A DNA stretch of 64,000 bases from Candidatus Moranbacteria bacterium GW2011_GWC2_40_12 (GCA_000995965.1 LBYD01000002.1:186001-250000); one strand, 5' to 3'. Positions 17,295 through 26,008 are shown, numbered from the stretch's first letter. Notes: generated by a model from the sequence alone, not told the origin. A program made the numbers and translations.

Positions 17295-18473
17295 CTATTT
17301 TTCCGACATATAGTCCAGGATTGCCCGAATGGAATCCTTGGAAGTGGAAAAAATGAAGTAACTGTTTTCCTTGCTGGAAAGGACCGTGTAGTCCAGGGAG
17401 GTATTGGCGGGGCTCGGAAAATTATAATATCGGATATCGGCATTCAAATATTTGCTGGAGTTGAAGTTTATCTGGGTGTCAGCTGGCAGCCTGTCAAGAT
17501 AGAAAGAGTTCAAAATCGAGAAAAGGTCCCCCTCCTCGCTTTTCAGAGACTCAGCCAAATTTTCCGATTGCGCCAGTTTGAAAGCGGCACCCAGTCGCGG
17601 CTCGCCGTTTTCATTAGAAACAAACAGGCTGTAGTCGCCTGTCAATTTTTCAGAAACGCTTGCCGGGAAAACGAAATCAAAAAATCCGGAAAAAACCTGG
17701 GGAGTGACCGGCTGGTCATCCTTTGAAACTAATTTCACCTCTGTTGCTTTTCCCTGAGAAACCGATCCGGCGAGGCTCTTTGCATATCTTTCGATGGCCA
17801 ACTTATTGGCGATTTTGTCAGCTTCCAAGTCAAGAGCCCATTGTTTCAGATTGTTTTGGGCGGTATTTGTTGCTGATGCAGATGTTTTTTCGCTTTGGGA
17901 AGTTGTCGCGGGAGCTGTTGGTGCGGCCAATGGGCTGTCTGTTGCGGCGGATCTCATGAAAAACCACCAATAGCAAGCTCCGCCTCCTAAAATAACAAGG
18001 ATTAGTAAGGATGAAAGGATTATACCAAGCTTGCTTGAAGATTTCGCAGGTGATTTTGCGGATTCTTTTTTCGGAACTCCCGCTTTTTCATCGAACGGCG
18101 AACGGGTTTGAAAAAAAGTATCTGAACCGAACGGATTGGGCATATCGCTTTTTTTTTCGCTCCTCGCCGCTGTTTCGGCCGATTCTTCCTTCTTCGCAGG
18201 GTTAGAATTGGGAAGAGGAACCATTTTTTCAGGTACCGGCGATTGGACCTCAAATTGCGGCCGGCCGGCCGGTTGGATTTCATCGGAATGTGCCGGCATC
18301 GTCGGTTGGGAAAGCGGCTCCATTGGTGATTCTTTTTTCGCTGATTTTAGGTTCGCAAGGTCATCCTTGAGAGTGCGGATTTTGCCGTAGTTGTTCGGAA
18401 GAACTGTGCTTGTGAGATTGGCCGGGTTAGTCTCATTTAGGGGATGTTTCATTTGGAACATTTGTTTTTGCAA
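17295..18473 (-). CDS. Uncharacterised bitopic membrane protein
   Basis: 392 aa, not recognised. Residues 1-150 are a proline/serine/lysine-rich, probably disordered cytoplasmic part; one membrane helix (about 153-178, LGIILSSLLILVILGGGACYWWFF truncated here to its start LGIILSSLL) precedes an extracellular domain of ~210 residues that begins with an Ala/Thr/Ser-rich linker. Such N-in single-pass proteins with long linkers are common in CPR surface proteomes. It may start at an internal Met 8 codons downstream. Single gene. Confidence 0.65.
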   Translation of the reverse strand: MQKQMFQMKHPLNETNPANLTSTVLPNNYGKIRTLKDDLANLKSAKKESPMEPLSQPTMPAHSDEIQPAGRPQFEVQSPVPEKMVPLPNSNPAKKEESAETAARSEKKSDMPNPFGSDTFFQTRSPFDEKAGVPKKESAKSPAKSSSKLGIILSSLLILVILGGGACYWWFFMRSAATDSPLAAPTAPATTSQSEKTSASATNTAQNNLKQWALDLEADKIANKLAIERYAKSLAGSVSQGKATEVKLVSKDDQPVTPQVFSGFFDFVFPASVSEKLTGDYSLFVSNENGEPRLGAAFKLAQSENLAESLKSEEGDLFSILNSFYLDRLPADTQINFNSSKYLNADIRYYNFPSPANTSLDYTVLSSKENSYFIFSTSKDSIRAILDYMSEK

Positions 18474-18592
18474 ACGGGCTATGGCTCATTTTGATTATAC
18501 GAATTGCGAATGATGTTTTCCGCGCATTCGAATAAGCGCCTAATTCGTAAAGAGTTTTTAGCCCGTATTTTTTTGTTTTAAATAATGCAATA

Positions 18593-20701
18593 TTATTTTA
18601 CACTATTTTCCAAACCTCGCATAGTAAGGTTGATTCTTCCGAGATTGTCTATTTCTTTTACTTTTACCGTGACCATTTGTCCGATCTTCAGCGCATCTTC
18701 GACTCGTTCGGTTCTTTTTTCGGAAATTTCAGAAATATGAACCATGCCTTCTTGTCCGGGGAGAATTTCGGCAAAAGCCCCAAAATTCATTATACGCGTG
18801 ATGCGACCCTGGAAAACTTCTCCGGGAACAACTTCATGCGTGAGATTTTTCACCCATTCGAGAGCTTTCGCGCCTGCCTCAGGATTATCGGCAGTGATGA
18901 AAACCAAGCCATCGTCCTCAATATCAATTTCCACTCCGGTTTCATCAATAATCTGGTTGATGATTTTTCCTCCGGGGCCGATAACATCGCGAATTTTTTC
19001 CGGATTGATTTTAAGGGTGATAATGCGGGGTGCGTAGGCGGAAAGATCGGAACGAGGCGCGCCCAAAGTTTGGCTCATCACGTCGATGATTTCAATCCGA
19101 TTTTTCCTTGATTGTTCAAGAGTATCGCGGATCATTTCGGCTGTGAGTCCGTCGGTTTTCACATCAAGCTGGATCGCGGTGATTCCCTTTGTTGATCCTG
19201 CAATCTTGAAATCCATTCCGCCAAAATGATCTTCGGGTCCTTGAATATCTGTAAGGAGTTTGTATTTCCCGTCTTCGCCGATAACAATTCCGACCGAAAC
19301 GCCGCCGACCACTGATTTTATTGGAACGCCGGCATCAAGCAGAGCAAGGTTTGACCCGCAAGTGCTGGCCATTGAAGAAGAACCGTTTGAGGACAGTATT
19401 TCGCTTACCAGACGAATTGTATAAGGAAATGATTCTTTGTCCGGTATGACTGGCAGAAGGGCTTTTTCAGCCAAGGCTCCGTGTCCGATTTCGCGCCGCC
19501 CCGGTCCGCGCATGGGACGGACTTCTCCGACTGAAAAGGGCGGGAAATTATAATGGTGCATAAAGCGTTTTTTTTCATCAAGCTCCATGGTGTCGATAAT
19601 TTGTTCCATGCCCGGAGCGCCGAGGGTCACGGTTGTGAGGGCTTGTGTTTCGCCCCGGGTGAAAAGGGCGCTTCCATGGGTGCGGGGCAAGATTCCAACT
19701 TGGCAGGAAATAGGACGAACTTCATCCAGCTTCCTTCCATCCGGCCGTTCGTCTTTCCCTAAAATCGCTTCATTGAAAAGCCTTTGTGTTTCGATGTCAA
19801 CCGCAACGAGTGCCAGCTCTTTCTTTTGCGCACAGTCTTCCGGATATTTTTCCTTCACATAATCTCCGATCTCGGAGAAAAGCTCATTTTGGAGTTTCGT
19901 TTGGATGAAATAATCTTTTTGGAAAAGAGCCGGCCTGATACGCGCGGAAAATTTCTCCACGATTTCGCGTGCGAAATTTTCTTCCGGCAAAAACAAAATA
20001 GCCTCGGCTTTTGGTTTTCCAATTTCCTTTTGGATATTTTTTATGAAGCTGACGATTTGGTTGATAGTTTTTTGTCCTTCGGACAAAGCTTCAAAAATTT
20101 TCGCTTCCTCGGCTTCTTTGGCGCCTGTTTCAATCATGTTTATTTTTCCTTCAATTCCGCAGGCGAAAATATCATAAAGGCTTTTTTCTTTTTCTCCATT
20201 CACAGGGTTGACGACGGGCTGGCCGTTTTTTTCTCCGATTCGGACCGCAGCAATGGGGCCGTCCCAGGGGATGTCGGAGACAGTAAGCGCTGTGGAAGCG
20301 GCAATGGCGCCAACAAGCGCCGGATCATTTTCCTGGTCAATGGAAAGAACGGTGATGATCACCTGGACTTCATTTCGCATCTGCTGGTTGAAAAGCGGCC
20401 GGAGCGTCCGGTCGATAAGGCGGCCGTTTAGCACCGCTTCATCTGTTGGGCGGCCTTCGCGCTTGATAAAGCGGCTGCCTTTGATTTTTCCCGAAGCGTA
20501 GAATTTTTCTTCGTAGTCAACCATAAGAGGAAAATAATTCATTCCCTCTCTTGCTCCCGGGCTCATTACGGCAGTGGCGAGAACCATAGTATCGCCATAA
20601 CGGACAGTGACAGAAGCGTTCGCTTGCTGCGCAAAAAGACCGGATTCAACGATTAGTTTTCGTCCGGCAATTTCCGTCTCGAATTTTTTTACTTTCTCCA
20701 T
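18593..20701 (-). CDS. pnp: Polyribonucleotide nucleotidyltransferase (PNPase)
   Basis: 702 aa from the ATG at 20701; a TTG six codons upstream is a weaker alternative. PNPase degrades RNA 3'->5' by phosphorolysis and can add tails. Order seen: first RNase PH domain, alpha-helical linker, second RNase PH domain (RTHGSALFTRGETQALTTVT; catalytic region KITDIQGPEDHFGGMDFK-like), KH domain (DVIGPGGKIINQI, about residue 565) and S1 domain ending LTMRGLENS. It follows the NYN and rpsO genes on the same strand, reflecting the classic rpsO-pnp linkage with one extra gene between. Confidence 0.95.
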   Translation of the reverse strand: MEKVKKFETEIAGRKLIVESGLFAQQANASVTVRYGDTMVLATAVMSPGAREGMNYFPLMVDYEEKFYASGKIKGSRFIKREGRPTDEAVLNGRLIDRTLRPLFNQQMRNEVQVIITVLSIDQENDPALVGAIAASTALTVSDIPWDGPIAAVRIGEKNGQPVVNPVNGEKEKSLYDIFACGIEGKINMIETGAKEAEEAKIFEALSEGQKTINQIVSFIKNIQKEIGKPKAEAILFLPEENFAREIVEKFSARIRPALFQKDYFIQTKLQNELFSEIGDYVKEKYPEDCAQKKELALVAVDIETQRLFNEAILGKDERPDGRKLDEVRPISCQVGILPRTHGSALFTRGETQALTTVTLGAPGMEQIIDTMELDEKKRFMHHYNFPPFSVGEVRPMRGPGRREIGHGALAEKALLPVIPDKESFPYTIRLVSEILSSNGSSSMASTCGSNLALLDAGVPIKSVVGGVSVGIVIGEDGKYKLLTDIQGPEDHFGGMDFKIAGSTKGITAIQLDVKTDGLTAEMIRDTLEQSRKNRIEIIDVMSQTLGAPRSDLSAYAPRIITLKINPEKIRDVIGPGGKIINQIIDETGVEIDIEDDGLVFITADNPEAGAKALEWVKNLTHEVVPGEVFQGRITRIMNFGAFAEILPGQEGMVHISEISEKRTERVEDALKIGQMVTVKVKEIDNLGRINLTMRGLENSVK

Positions 20702-20719
20702 TTTGAAGATTCTTTCCAA

Positions 20720-20929
20720 ACAGCGCTAATAGACGAATAACACACAGCTGACACCAAAATTCAGTATCAATTGTGTGCGATTGGTTATTAGGGCTGATAG
20801 AAATTAATTATTAGAATTGTGAATTCGGAATTTTGAATTGTGAATGGGAATCAAGAATAAAAATGCAGGATTCCATATTCAATATTCCTAATTCTATATT
20901 CTCAATTCTCAATTCCAAATTCTTTGAGT
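20720..20929. repeat. AT-rich spacer of ATTCTCAATTC words
   Basis: 210 bp between the NYN gene and pnp, rich in GAATTGTGAATT / AATTCTCAATTC words that can pair with each other; near-identical vocabulary is found at 52140-52262. No gene seen. Confidence 0.4.
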
Positions 20930-21433
20930 TTATATCAGGAACTTTCTCTTGTTTTCGCTTAAATTGATGAAATCGTCCGCGACTTCGATCAGTTTTCCTG
21001 AAGCCGATTCCTGAAAAGCGATCACTTCCACGCGGCAACCCATGGTATTTTGGAGATAATGAACCAGGGGAATATAATCCCCGTCGCCTGTCACCAAAAC
21101 GATAACATCGAGATGCCCGGCAAGCTTGACAGCGTCAACTGTGATGCCCACATCCCAATCCCCTTTTTTGGCGCCACCGGGGAAAATTTGAAGATCTTTT
21201 GTGCGGACTTCATAGCCGGACTTTTGGAGGGCGTCAAAAAAATTCTTCTCGAGGCCCTCAATCGTCTTGATGCCGTAGGCGATGGCGCGGATAAGCTTTC
21301 TCCCGGAAGTGGCCGTTTTGAGCACTTCTTTGAAATCAACCTTTTTTTTATAAAGAACCTTGGCGGAATAATACATATTCTGAATGTCCACCAAAACTCC
21401 AACCCGTTGTTCTGAAAATTTTCCAGTTGCCAT
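20930..21433 (-). CDS. NYN-domain (LabA/DUF88-like) putative RNase
   Basis: 167 aa covering one NYN (PIN-like) domain: GVLVDIQNMYYSAK at the N-terminus, KKGDWDVGITVDA in the middle and LVTGDGDYIPLV near residue 115, giving the acidic metal-binding residues of the fold. NYN proteins are usually metal-dependent ribonucleases. Its place between rpsO and pnp, two RNA-metabolism genes whose mRNA is processed, suggests a role in RNA turnover. Catalysis is inferred from motifs. Confidence 0.85.
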   Translation of the reverse strand: MATGKFSEQRVGVLVDIQNMYYSAKVLYKKKVDFKEVLKTATSGRKLIRAIAYGIKTIEGLEKNFFDALQKSGYEVRTKDLQIFPGGAKKGDWDVGITVDAVKLAGHLDVIVLVTGDGDYIPLVHYLQNTMGCRVEVIAFQESASGKLIEVADDFINLSENKRKFLI

Positions 21434-21466
21434 GATAATCTGTTTTAAATAAAAATAAACTTGTTG

Positions 21467-21736
21467 CTACTCCTTTAATCCCAAGGAGGCCACAATCTTT
21501 TTGAGTCTCTTCGGATCTTTTCCCTTCAGATAAGCTAGAAGCTTTTTTCGCTTGGAGACCATCTTCAAAAGACCCCTGCGGGAGTGGTTGTCCTTCTTAT
21601 TTTTTTTGAGATGAGAGGTCAGGCTCTTTATTTTTTCCGTGAAAAGGGAAATCTGGACTTCCGGTGAGCCAGTATCTTTCTCATGTGTTTTCGAGGTTGC
21701 GATAACTTTCGTCTTTTTCTGCTTGGTCAAAGCCAT
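21467..21736 (-). CDS. rpsO: 30S ribosomal protein S15
   Basis: 89 aa, normal length. Binds the central domain of 16S rRNA early in 30S assembly. The family signature DTGSPEVQI (about residue 21), LTSHLKKNKKDNHSRRGL and the C-terminal YLKGKDPKRLKKIVASLGLK are all present. First gene of the minus-strand rpsO-NYN-pnp unit, with a well-formed promoter at 21933-21961. Confidence 0.97.
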   Translation of the reverse strand: MALTKQKKTKVIATSKTHEKDTGSPEVQISLFTEKIKSLTSHLKKNKKDNHSRRGLLKMVSKRKKLLAYLKGKDPKRLKKIVASLGLKE

Positions 21737-21867
21737 AAGTTTTCCAATTTAGATTATTATTTCTGAAAAAAATGCCTGAGTTAATAATACCACCAATAGT
21801 GTAATTTGACAACTTTTTGGGGCGATATTTATTAATTTCGGCAGATGTTCTATTATACACAAGGTAT

Positions 21868-21946
21868 CCCGGTAGTATAATAGTTTACTTTCGGGTTTAG
21901 TCGTCTATCTGACAGAAACAAGCCAGTTAATCATTATACTACCGGG
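21868..21946. repeat. 14-bp inverted repeat spanning the rpsO/uvrD divergent promoter region
   Basis: CCCGGTAGTATAAT (21868-21881) is exactly repeated in reverse at 21933-21946, ending one base before the uvrD start codon. Each arm contains a TATAAT reading outward from the other gene's side. Confidence 0.65.
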
Positions 21947-21961
21947 TATGGAAATAATCAA
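21933..21961 (-). promoter_or_regulatory. Promoter of the rpsO-NYN-pnp unit
   Basis: On the minus strand TTGATT (21956-21961) and a perfect TATAAT (21933-21938) are 17 nt apart. The -35 box lies inside the first codons of uvrD. Confidence 0.6.
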
Positions 21962-24095
21962 GGGCCTCAACGAACAGCAAAGGGAAGCGGTGCTCTCGAC
22001 GGAAGGGCCGGTTTTGGTCGTGGCGGGTGCGGGAAGCGGAAAAACGCGGCTGCTTGTCCACCGAATCGCCTATCTGATCAAGGAGAAAAAAGTCAGTCCG
22101 CGTCAAATACTCGCGGTTACTTTCACGAACAAAGCGGCCGAAGAAATGAAAGAACGGATAAAGAAATTGCTGGTCGGCGATTTCCGTTTTCAGCCCTGGA
22201 TGGGAACTTTTCATCATATTTGCGTGCGGATTTTGAGGTCCGAAATCGACAAAATCGGATATAAAAAAAATTTTGTGATTTATGACGACTCGGACCAGCG
22301 GGCGCTGGTGAAGAAAATAATGAAAGAAAACGAGATCAGCGCCGAGCAATTCAATCCCCGGGCGATGCTGGCGGTGATTTCGAAAGCCAAAGGAGAGCTT
22401 ATGAAAGTCGAGGACTACATTTCCGGCGAGAGCTACTTTGAAAGGATTGTCGCTCGGGTTTATGGCGCTTACCAAAAAAATCTTCTCGAGAACAACGCCC
22501 TTGATTTTGACGATATTTTGCAAAAAACAGTCGAACTCTTTCAAAAATTCCCTGATATTCTTGAAAAATACCAGAATGTTTTCCGCTATATTCTGGTTGA
22601 CGAATACCAGGACACAAACCAGGCCCAGTATGTTTTGGTGAATCTTTTAGCCCAGCGCCACCGCAATCTTTGCGTCGTGGGGGATGATTGGCAGTCCATA
22701 TACGCTTTCCGGGGAGCGGATGTGCGCAATATTCTTGATTTTGAAAAAGACTATCCGGAAGCAAAAGTCGTGAAACTGGAGCGGAATTATCGCTCCACGC
22801 AGAAAATTCTTGATGCCGCCTACGGCGTCATTTCGAAAAATATCCGCCGCAAAGACAAGAAACTGTGGACGGATAACATCGAAGGGCACGACGTGGTTTT
22901 GTACAAAGCCTCCGATGAGCAGGATGAGGCTGGTTTCATCATTCGCGAAATTCAAAGAATCGTTGAAGAAGAAGGTTTGAGTCTCGATGATTTTGTGGTT
23001 CTATACCGTACCAATGCCCAGTCGCGGGCTATCGAGGAAGCTTTTCTCGAGTCGGCCGTTCCGTATCGAGTGGTTGGCGGCGTGCGTTTTTATGAGCGGC
23101 GGGAGATCAAAGACTTTTTGGCGTATTTGCGGTTTATAAGCAATCCTACTGACGAAATCAGCCTTGGAAGAATCGTCAATCTTCCGCCGCGGGGGATTGG
23201 GAATATTACGCTGGGGAAGTGGATAAGATTCACTCGGGAAAACAATCTTGATTTTGTGGCTTCAGCAAAAAAAACGGGTGACATTTGCGGTCTCAATGGG
23301 GCGAAAATGGACGCAATTGCAAAATTCGGAGCACAAATTGAGCGGCTGAGGAGTGAAGCCGGACGCGCAACGATCATTGATCTTATGGATTCGATTCTGA
23401 CAGAAACGGGATATCAAAAATTGCTGCTCTCTGAGGGTGAAGTGGGGCAAATCCGGTTTGAAAACGTCCGGGAACTGTTCACGGTGGCGGAAAAATACAA
23501 AAAAGAGGAAGGCCTTGAGGGACTCAATATGTTTTTGGAGGAAGTGGCGCTGATGGCCTCGACGGATAATATTGATTCAAAATCAGGCCTGGTGCATCTG
23601 ATGACGCTTCACAGCGCAAAGGGACTCGAATTCAACACGGTTTTTATTGCTGGCATGGAAGAGGGCTTGTTTCCGCACTCAAGAGCGCTTCTCGATGAAA
23701 GAGAGCTCGAAGAGGAAAGAAGGCTCGCTTATGTCGGCATCACGAGGGCCAAAAAAAGAATTTATCTTCTTTGGGCGACAACGAGGAACATTTTCGGGTC
23801 AACAAGGGTGAATGTCGCCTCGCGTTTTTTGGATGATATCCCAGCTGAGCTAAAGGCCGACTTTGAGGAATTTCGCGCTTTCCCAAAAGTGCGAAAGGGA
23901 AAAGCCGGACTTTTTGAAGAAAAAAAGGAAAAAAGCTTAGCTTTGGAAAAATTCAAAGACGGAGAAAGAGTCAGGCACTCTATATTCGGAGAAGGCATTG
24001 TGATTTCCACAAAGGATGACATTGTCACAGTCGCTTTCATGAAAGAGGGACTCAAAAAAATTTCTGCCAAGTTCGGGAAATTGAAGAAAATATAA
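21948..24095 (+). CDS. uvrD: UvrD/Rep/PcrA-family ATP-dependent DNA helicase
   Basis: 715 aa SF1A 3'->5' helicase for repair and replication restart. All motifs are in order: Q-motif LNEQQREAV, Walker A GAGSGKTR, Ia AVTFTNKAAEEM, Walker B VDEYQDTN, III GDDWQSIYAFRGAD, IV RNYRSTQ, V MTLHSAKGLEF, VI RRLAYVGITRAKK. The C-terminus holds a short Tudor-like tail (FKDGERVRHSIFGEGIVI) like that in PcrA. No Shine-Dalgarno is evident before the ATG, which sits in an inverted repeat. The symbol reflects family, not a proven UvrD/PcrA distinction. Confidence 0.93.
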   Translation: MEIIKGLNEQQREAVLSTEGPVLVVAGAGSGKTRLLVHRIAYLIKEKKVSPRQILAVTFTNKAAEEMKERIKKLLVGDFRFQPWMGTFHHICVRILRSEIDKIGYKKNFVIYDDSDQRALVKKIMKENEISAEQFNPRAMLAVISKAKGELMKVEDYISGESYFERIVARVYGAYQKNLLENNALDFDDILQKTVELFQKFPDILEKYQNVFRYILVDEYQDTNQAQYVLVNLLAQRHRNLCVVGDDWQSIYAFRGADVRNILDFEKDYPEAKVVKLERNYRSTQKILDAAYGVISKNIRRKDKKLWTDNIEGHDVVLYKASDEQDEAGFIIREIQRIVEEEGLSLDDFVVLYRTNAQSRAIEEAFLESAVPYRVVGGVRFYERREIKDFLAYLRFISNPTDEISLGRIVNLPPRGIGNITLGKWIRFTRENNLDFVASAKKTGDICGLNGAKMDAIAKFGAQIERLRSEAGRATIIDLMDSILTETGYQKLLLSEGEVGQIRFENVRELFTVAEKYKKEEGLEGLNMFLEEVALMASTDNIDSKSGLVHLMTLHSAKGLEFNTVFIAGMEEGLFPHSRALLDERELEEERRLAYVGITRAKKRIYLLWATTRNIFGSTRVNVASRFLDDIPAELKADFEEFRAFPKVRKGKAGLFEEKKEKSLALEKFKDGERVRHSIFGEGIVISTKDDIVTVAFMKEGLKKISAKFGKLKKI

Positions 24096-24146
24096 ACTAT
24101 TTTTACTTTAAATAAGGCAAATTATTGGATTCGGAGATTCAAAAAC

Positions 24147-24175
24147 TGGACAAAATTATAGAAATATGCTAACAT
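24147..24175 (+). promoter_or_regulatory. Putative promoter of the DGR target gene
   Basis: TGGACA (24147-24152) and TAACAT (24170-24175) with a 17-nt spacer. The implied 5' UTR is about 160 nt and contains a small hairpin (CTTGCC..GGCAAG at about 24250-24270) before a strong AAAGGAGGT ribosome-binding site. Confidence 0.45.
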
Positions 24176-24341
24176 AATCCGTTGGTTCTTTGTCATCCAT
24201 GTTTGTGATAAGACGGGCATTTTGCGCGTTATTTTGGCTCTTAAAACGCTTGCCTCATAGAAGGGGCAAGTCTGTATCTGGCGGAACCAGAAGAATGGCG
24301 AACCCCATTAGGGAGAGCCTAAAAACCAAAGGAGGTCCGAT

Positions 24342-25115
24342 ATGGAAAGCCTGGTAAGAATTCCGCAGTCTGAGCTTAACGCAACACTGGAAAGGCTTAG
24401 CAAACTTGGTGTCACGCAAGAGCATTTCAAGCGTGTCCGCTCAAGCAGAAAATATGCTAAAGCCGTGGCGTCGGCATTTCTCGGCGATGATGGTGTGGTG
24501 ATGAGTTATAATGATGTTCGCACCATTCTCGGTCAGGATTTCATCACGCCCGAGGAAATCGCCATTGCTCGCAAGCTCACCTATGGCGACGATGTGCTTC
24601 AGTATTTCACTGAAACGCTTCCGTCCGAGGAAGTGTTGCAGTGGCTCCGTGACAACGGCTTCGTGCTGATTGCGGGACCGCCCAGTCCGATGTCGCTCTT
24701 GGAAGTCCGCGACCTCAACGCCCAGCTCCTTTACACCAAGTCTGGCGGTTGGTATGCGGAAGCGAAGCAGAAATTCTCACGGGACGATAAGGTGGTTTCT
24801 GAATGGCTTATGCTCCGCAAGGGCGTCGTGCCCAAATCCACGAGCAAAACGTGGGACGAACAGCAGAAGCTTCTTTCCGAGGCGGAATGCGTTCCCAACG
24901 CTCCCGAAACGACGTGGGGCGAAACCACTTACAAGGAAGTCCGTAATGCGTGGCTGTTTCCCAGCATCTACGCCAGAACTTCTTCCGTGGACTCAGACGA
25001 CAATCGCGTCTGCGTCGGCGATTCGGCGGGTGGCGGTGTCTACGTCGGCAGCGGCTGGGGCGACGACCGCCACGACGGCCTTGGTCTGGCGTCCGCTCAG
25101 AAACGAAACTCGTAA
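24342..25115 (+). CDS. DGR target protein with C-terminal hypervariable region
   Basis: 257 aa. The start is fixed by AAAGGAGGTCCGAT directly before the ATG. No signal peptide or membrane helix is seen. The N-terminal ~130 residues are helical and charged; the C-terminal ~120 residues end in the variable segment SSVDSDDNRVCVGDSAGGG... to LGLASAQKRNS. Glycine/aspartate-rich ends of this kind with a conserved tryptophan (GSGWGDDR) are typical of DGR targets with a C-type-lectin fold, in which the varied residues line a ligand-binding face. Codons that vary are mostly AAC/AAT-type codons in the template. GC content is somewhat higher than in the flanking genes. The natural ligand is unknown. Confidence 0.85.
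   Translation: MESLVRIPQSELNATLERLSKLGVTQEHFKRVRSSRKYAKAVASAFLGDDGVVMSYNDVRTILGQDFITPEEIAIARKLTYGDDVLQYFTETLPSEEVLQWLRDNGFVLIAGPPSPMSLLEVRDLNAQLLYTKSGGWYAEAKQKFSRDDKVVSEWLMLRKGVVPKSTSKTWDEQQKLLSEAECVPNAPETTWGETTYKEVRNAWLFPSIYARTSSVDSDDNRVCVGDSAGGGVYVGSGWGDDRHDGLGLASAQKRNS
24983..25103 (+). repeat. DGR variable region (VR)
   Basis: 121 nt at the 3' end of the target gene, aligned gaplessly with 25475-25595 (offset 492). I count 17 mismatches in the core up to 25101; 15 are at template adenines (mostly A->G, some A->T and A->C), one is T->G and one G->A at the extreme 3' end. A 20-nt GC-rich identical run (25079-25098) sits where the initiation-of-mutagenic-homing site is expected. Homology with A-directed differences can be extended 10 nt upstream. 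Confidence 0.9.
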
Positions 25116-25144
25116 CCTTGAAATCTTGTTCCTTTTGTATTCTT

Positions 25145-25187
25145 GAGCCTTCGGCGATTTTTTTTCTCGCTGGAGGCTCTTTTCTTT
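25145..25187 (+). terminator. Hairpin downstream of VR
   Basis: GAGCCT..CGGCGA (25145-25157) pairs with TCGCTG..AGGCTC (25167-25179) around a T-rich loop, followed by TTTTCTTTTG. It can end transcription of the target gene; in the Bordetella phage DGR a DNA hairpin just after VR also aids homing, so a second role is possible. Confidence 0.55.
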
Positions 25188-25189
25188 TG

Positions 25190-25463
25190 TCAAAAACACT
25201 GATAAGATAAAATCAATCTTGCTAATGCAAGTTAGGTTACGGCTTAACTTCGCGAGATGTCTTTTCTTTAGACCTTACCAGAATATCGTCGGCTACGGCT
25301 TGCGATAGCGTGCGAGCAAAGATGAGAGTTAATTTCTTGTTTGCTCTTAGTGGAGGTGTTCTGATTTTGTCATCGGAACTGCTCTCGAATAAAATACAGG
25401 AAAGAGAGAATATAGTCCGCTTTTAGCGGAAGTAAATCTCAATTTCCAGTGGCTTTCAGACGG
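25190..25463 (+). other. Non-coding leader of the template RNA
   Basis: About 275 bp without a plausible gene between the target terminator and the template. It contains small stems: CTTGC..GCAAG (about 25228), AGTTA..TAACT (about 25238-25257) and TCCGC..GCGGA (about 25419-25433). In known DGRs the sequence flanking TR is part of the functional RNA that primes cDNA synthesis. The RNA promoter was not identified. Confidence 0.45.
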
Positions 25464-25595
25464 GAACAAACAAATTCCGTGGACTCAGACGACAATCACG
25501 TCAACGTCGGCAATTCGGCGAGTGGCGGTGTCAACGTCAACAACAACTGGGACGACAACCGCAACGACTACCTTGGTCTGGCGTCCGCTCGGAAA
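25464..25595 (+). repeat. DGR template region (TR)
   Basis: Core 25475-25595 is the donor for VR. It is rich in AAC codon-like triplets (the stretch reads VNVNNNWDDNRND in the VR frame), so that A-mutagenesis gives diverse residues without stop codons. Upstream, AACAAACAAA (25465-25474) aligns with VR 24973-24982 with six further A substitutions and one C->A. Its 3' end differs from VR by G for A at 25591, as expected for an IMH*/IMH pair. Confidence 0.9.
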
Positions 25596-25608
25596 TTATC
25601 TCAAGTCG

Positions 25609-25647
25609 AAAGTAAACGCTCTCCTTTTTTGGGAGAGCGTTTACTTT
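25609..25647. terminator. Perfect 16-bp bidirectional terminator between TR and avd
   Basis: AAAGTAAACGCTCTCC (25609-25624) is exactly reverse-complemented at 25632-25647 with a T-rich loop. It lies 14 nt after TR and its right arm overlaps the avd stop codon, so it can end both convergent transcripts. Confidence 0.7.
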
Positions 25648-25996
25648 AGCAGTCCTTTACGGATTTTATCCAGCCGCCGAGCATTCTTCCTATTTCATCC
25701 GTTTTTTCCTGAAGCAGGACATACTTTTTGCTGTCAATCGCTTTCACTTCTTTGGCAAGGCGGACAAAAATTCTGAAAAGGTTCAACTTCAAGCTGGCTT
25801 TTTCAAGGACTGGCAATTTTTCCACTTTGGACATTTGGCTGGCCAGCAGGATACTTTCCAGTGTTTCCAGCAAAATGTTTTCGCATTTCTGCCAGAGCGT
25901 ATAGCGGTCTTGTTTGGGGACTGAATTTCTGAAGCTATAAAAGTTCCGATACAACTCGTAGATTTTTTTAAAGATCGGTATGTCAAATTCTTCCAT
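25646..25996 (-). CDS. avd: DGR accessory protein Avd (four-helix bundle)
   Basis: 116 aa. MEEFDIPIFKKIYELYRNFY, DRYTLWQKCENILLETLESI, LEKASLKLNLFRIFVRLAKE and the C-terminal EIGRMLGGWIKS are the four helices and signature end of the Avd/S23-like family. Avd forms a pentameric basic barrel that binds the reverse transcriptase and template RNA and is needed for mutagenic cDNA synthesis. The start at 25996 is chosen because the family begins here; the frame continues upstream only inside the RT gene. Unlike most DGRs it is encoded opposite to TR and RT. Confidence 0.88.
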   Translation of the reverse strand: MEEFDIPIFKKIYELYRNFYSFRNSVPKQDRYTLWQKCENILLETLESILLASQMSKVEKLPVLEKASLKLNLFRIFVRLAKEVKAIDSKKYVLLQEKTDEIGRMLGGWIKSVKDC

Positions 25997-26008
25997 AGGT
26001 TTATTGTT

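Noticed and set aside
25449..25649. Open frame through the template region reading like the end of the target protein
   Set aside because: It starts at a GTG without a ribosome-binding site and ends in the terminator; the similarity is the TR/VR relationship itself, so it is the non-coding template, not a second target gene.
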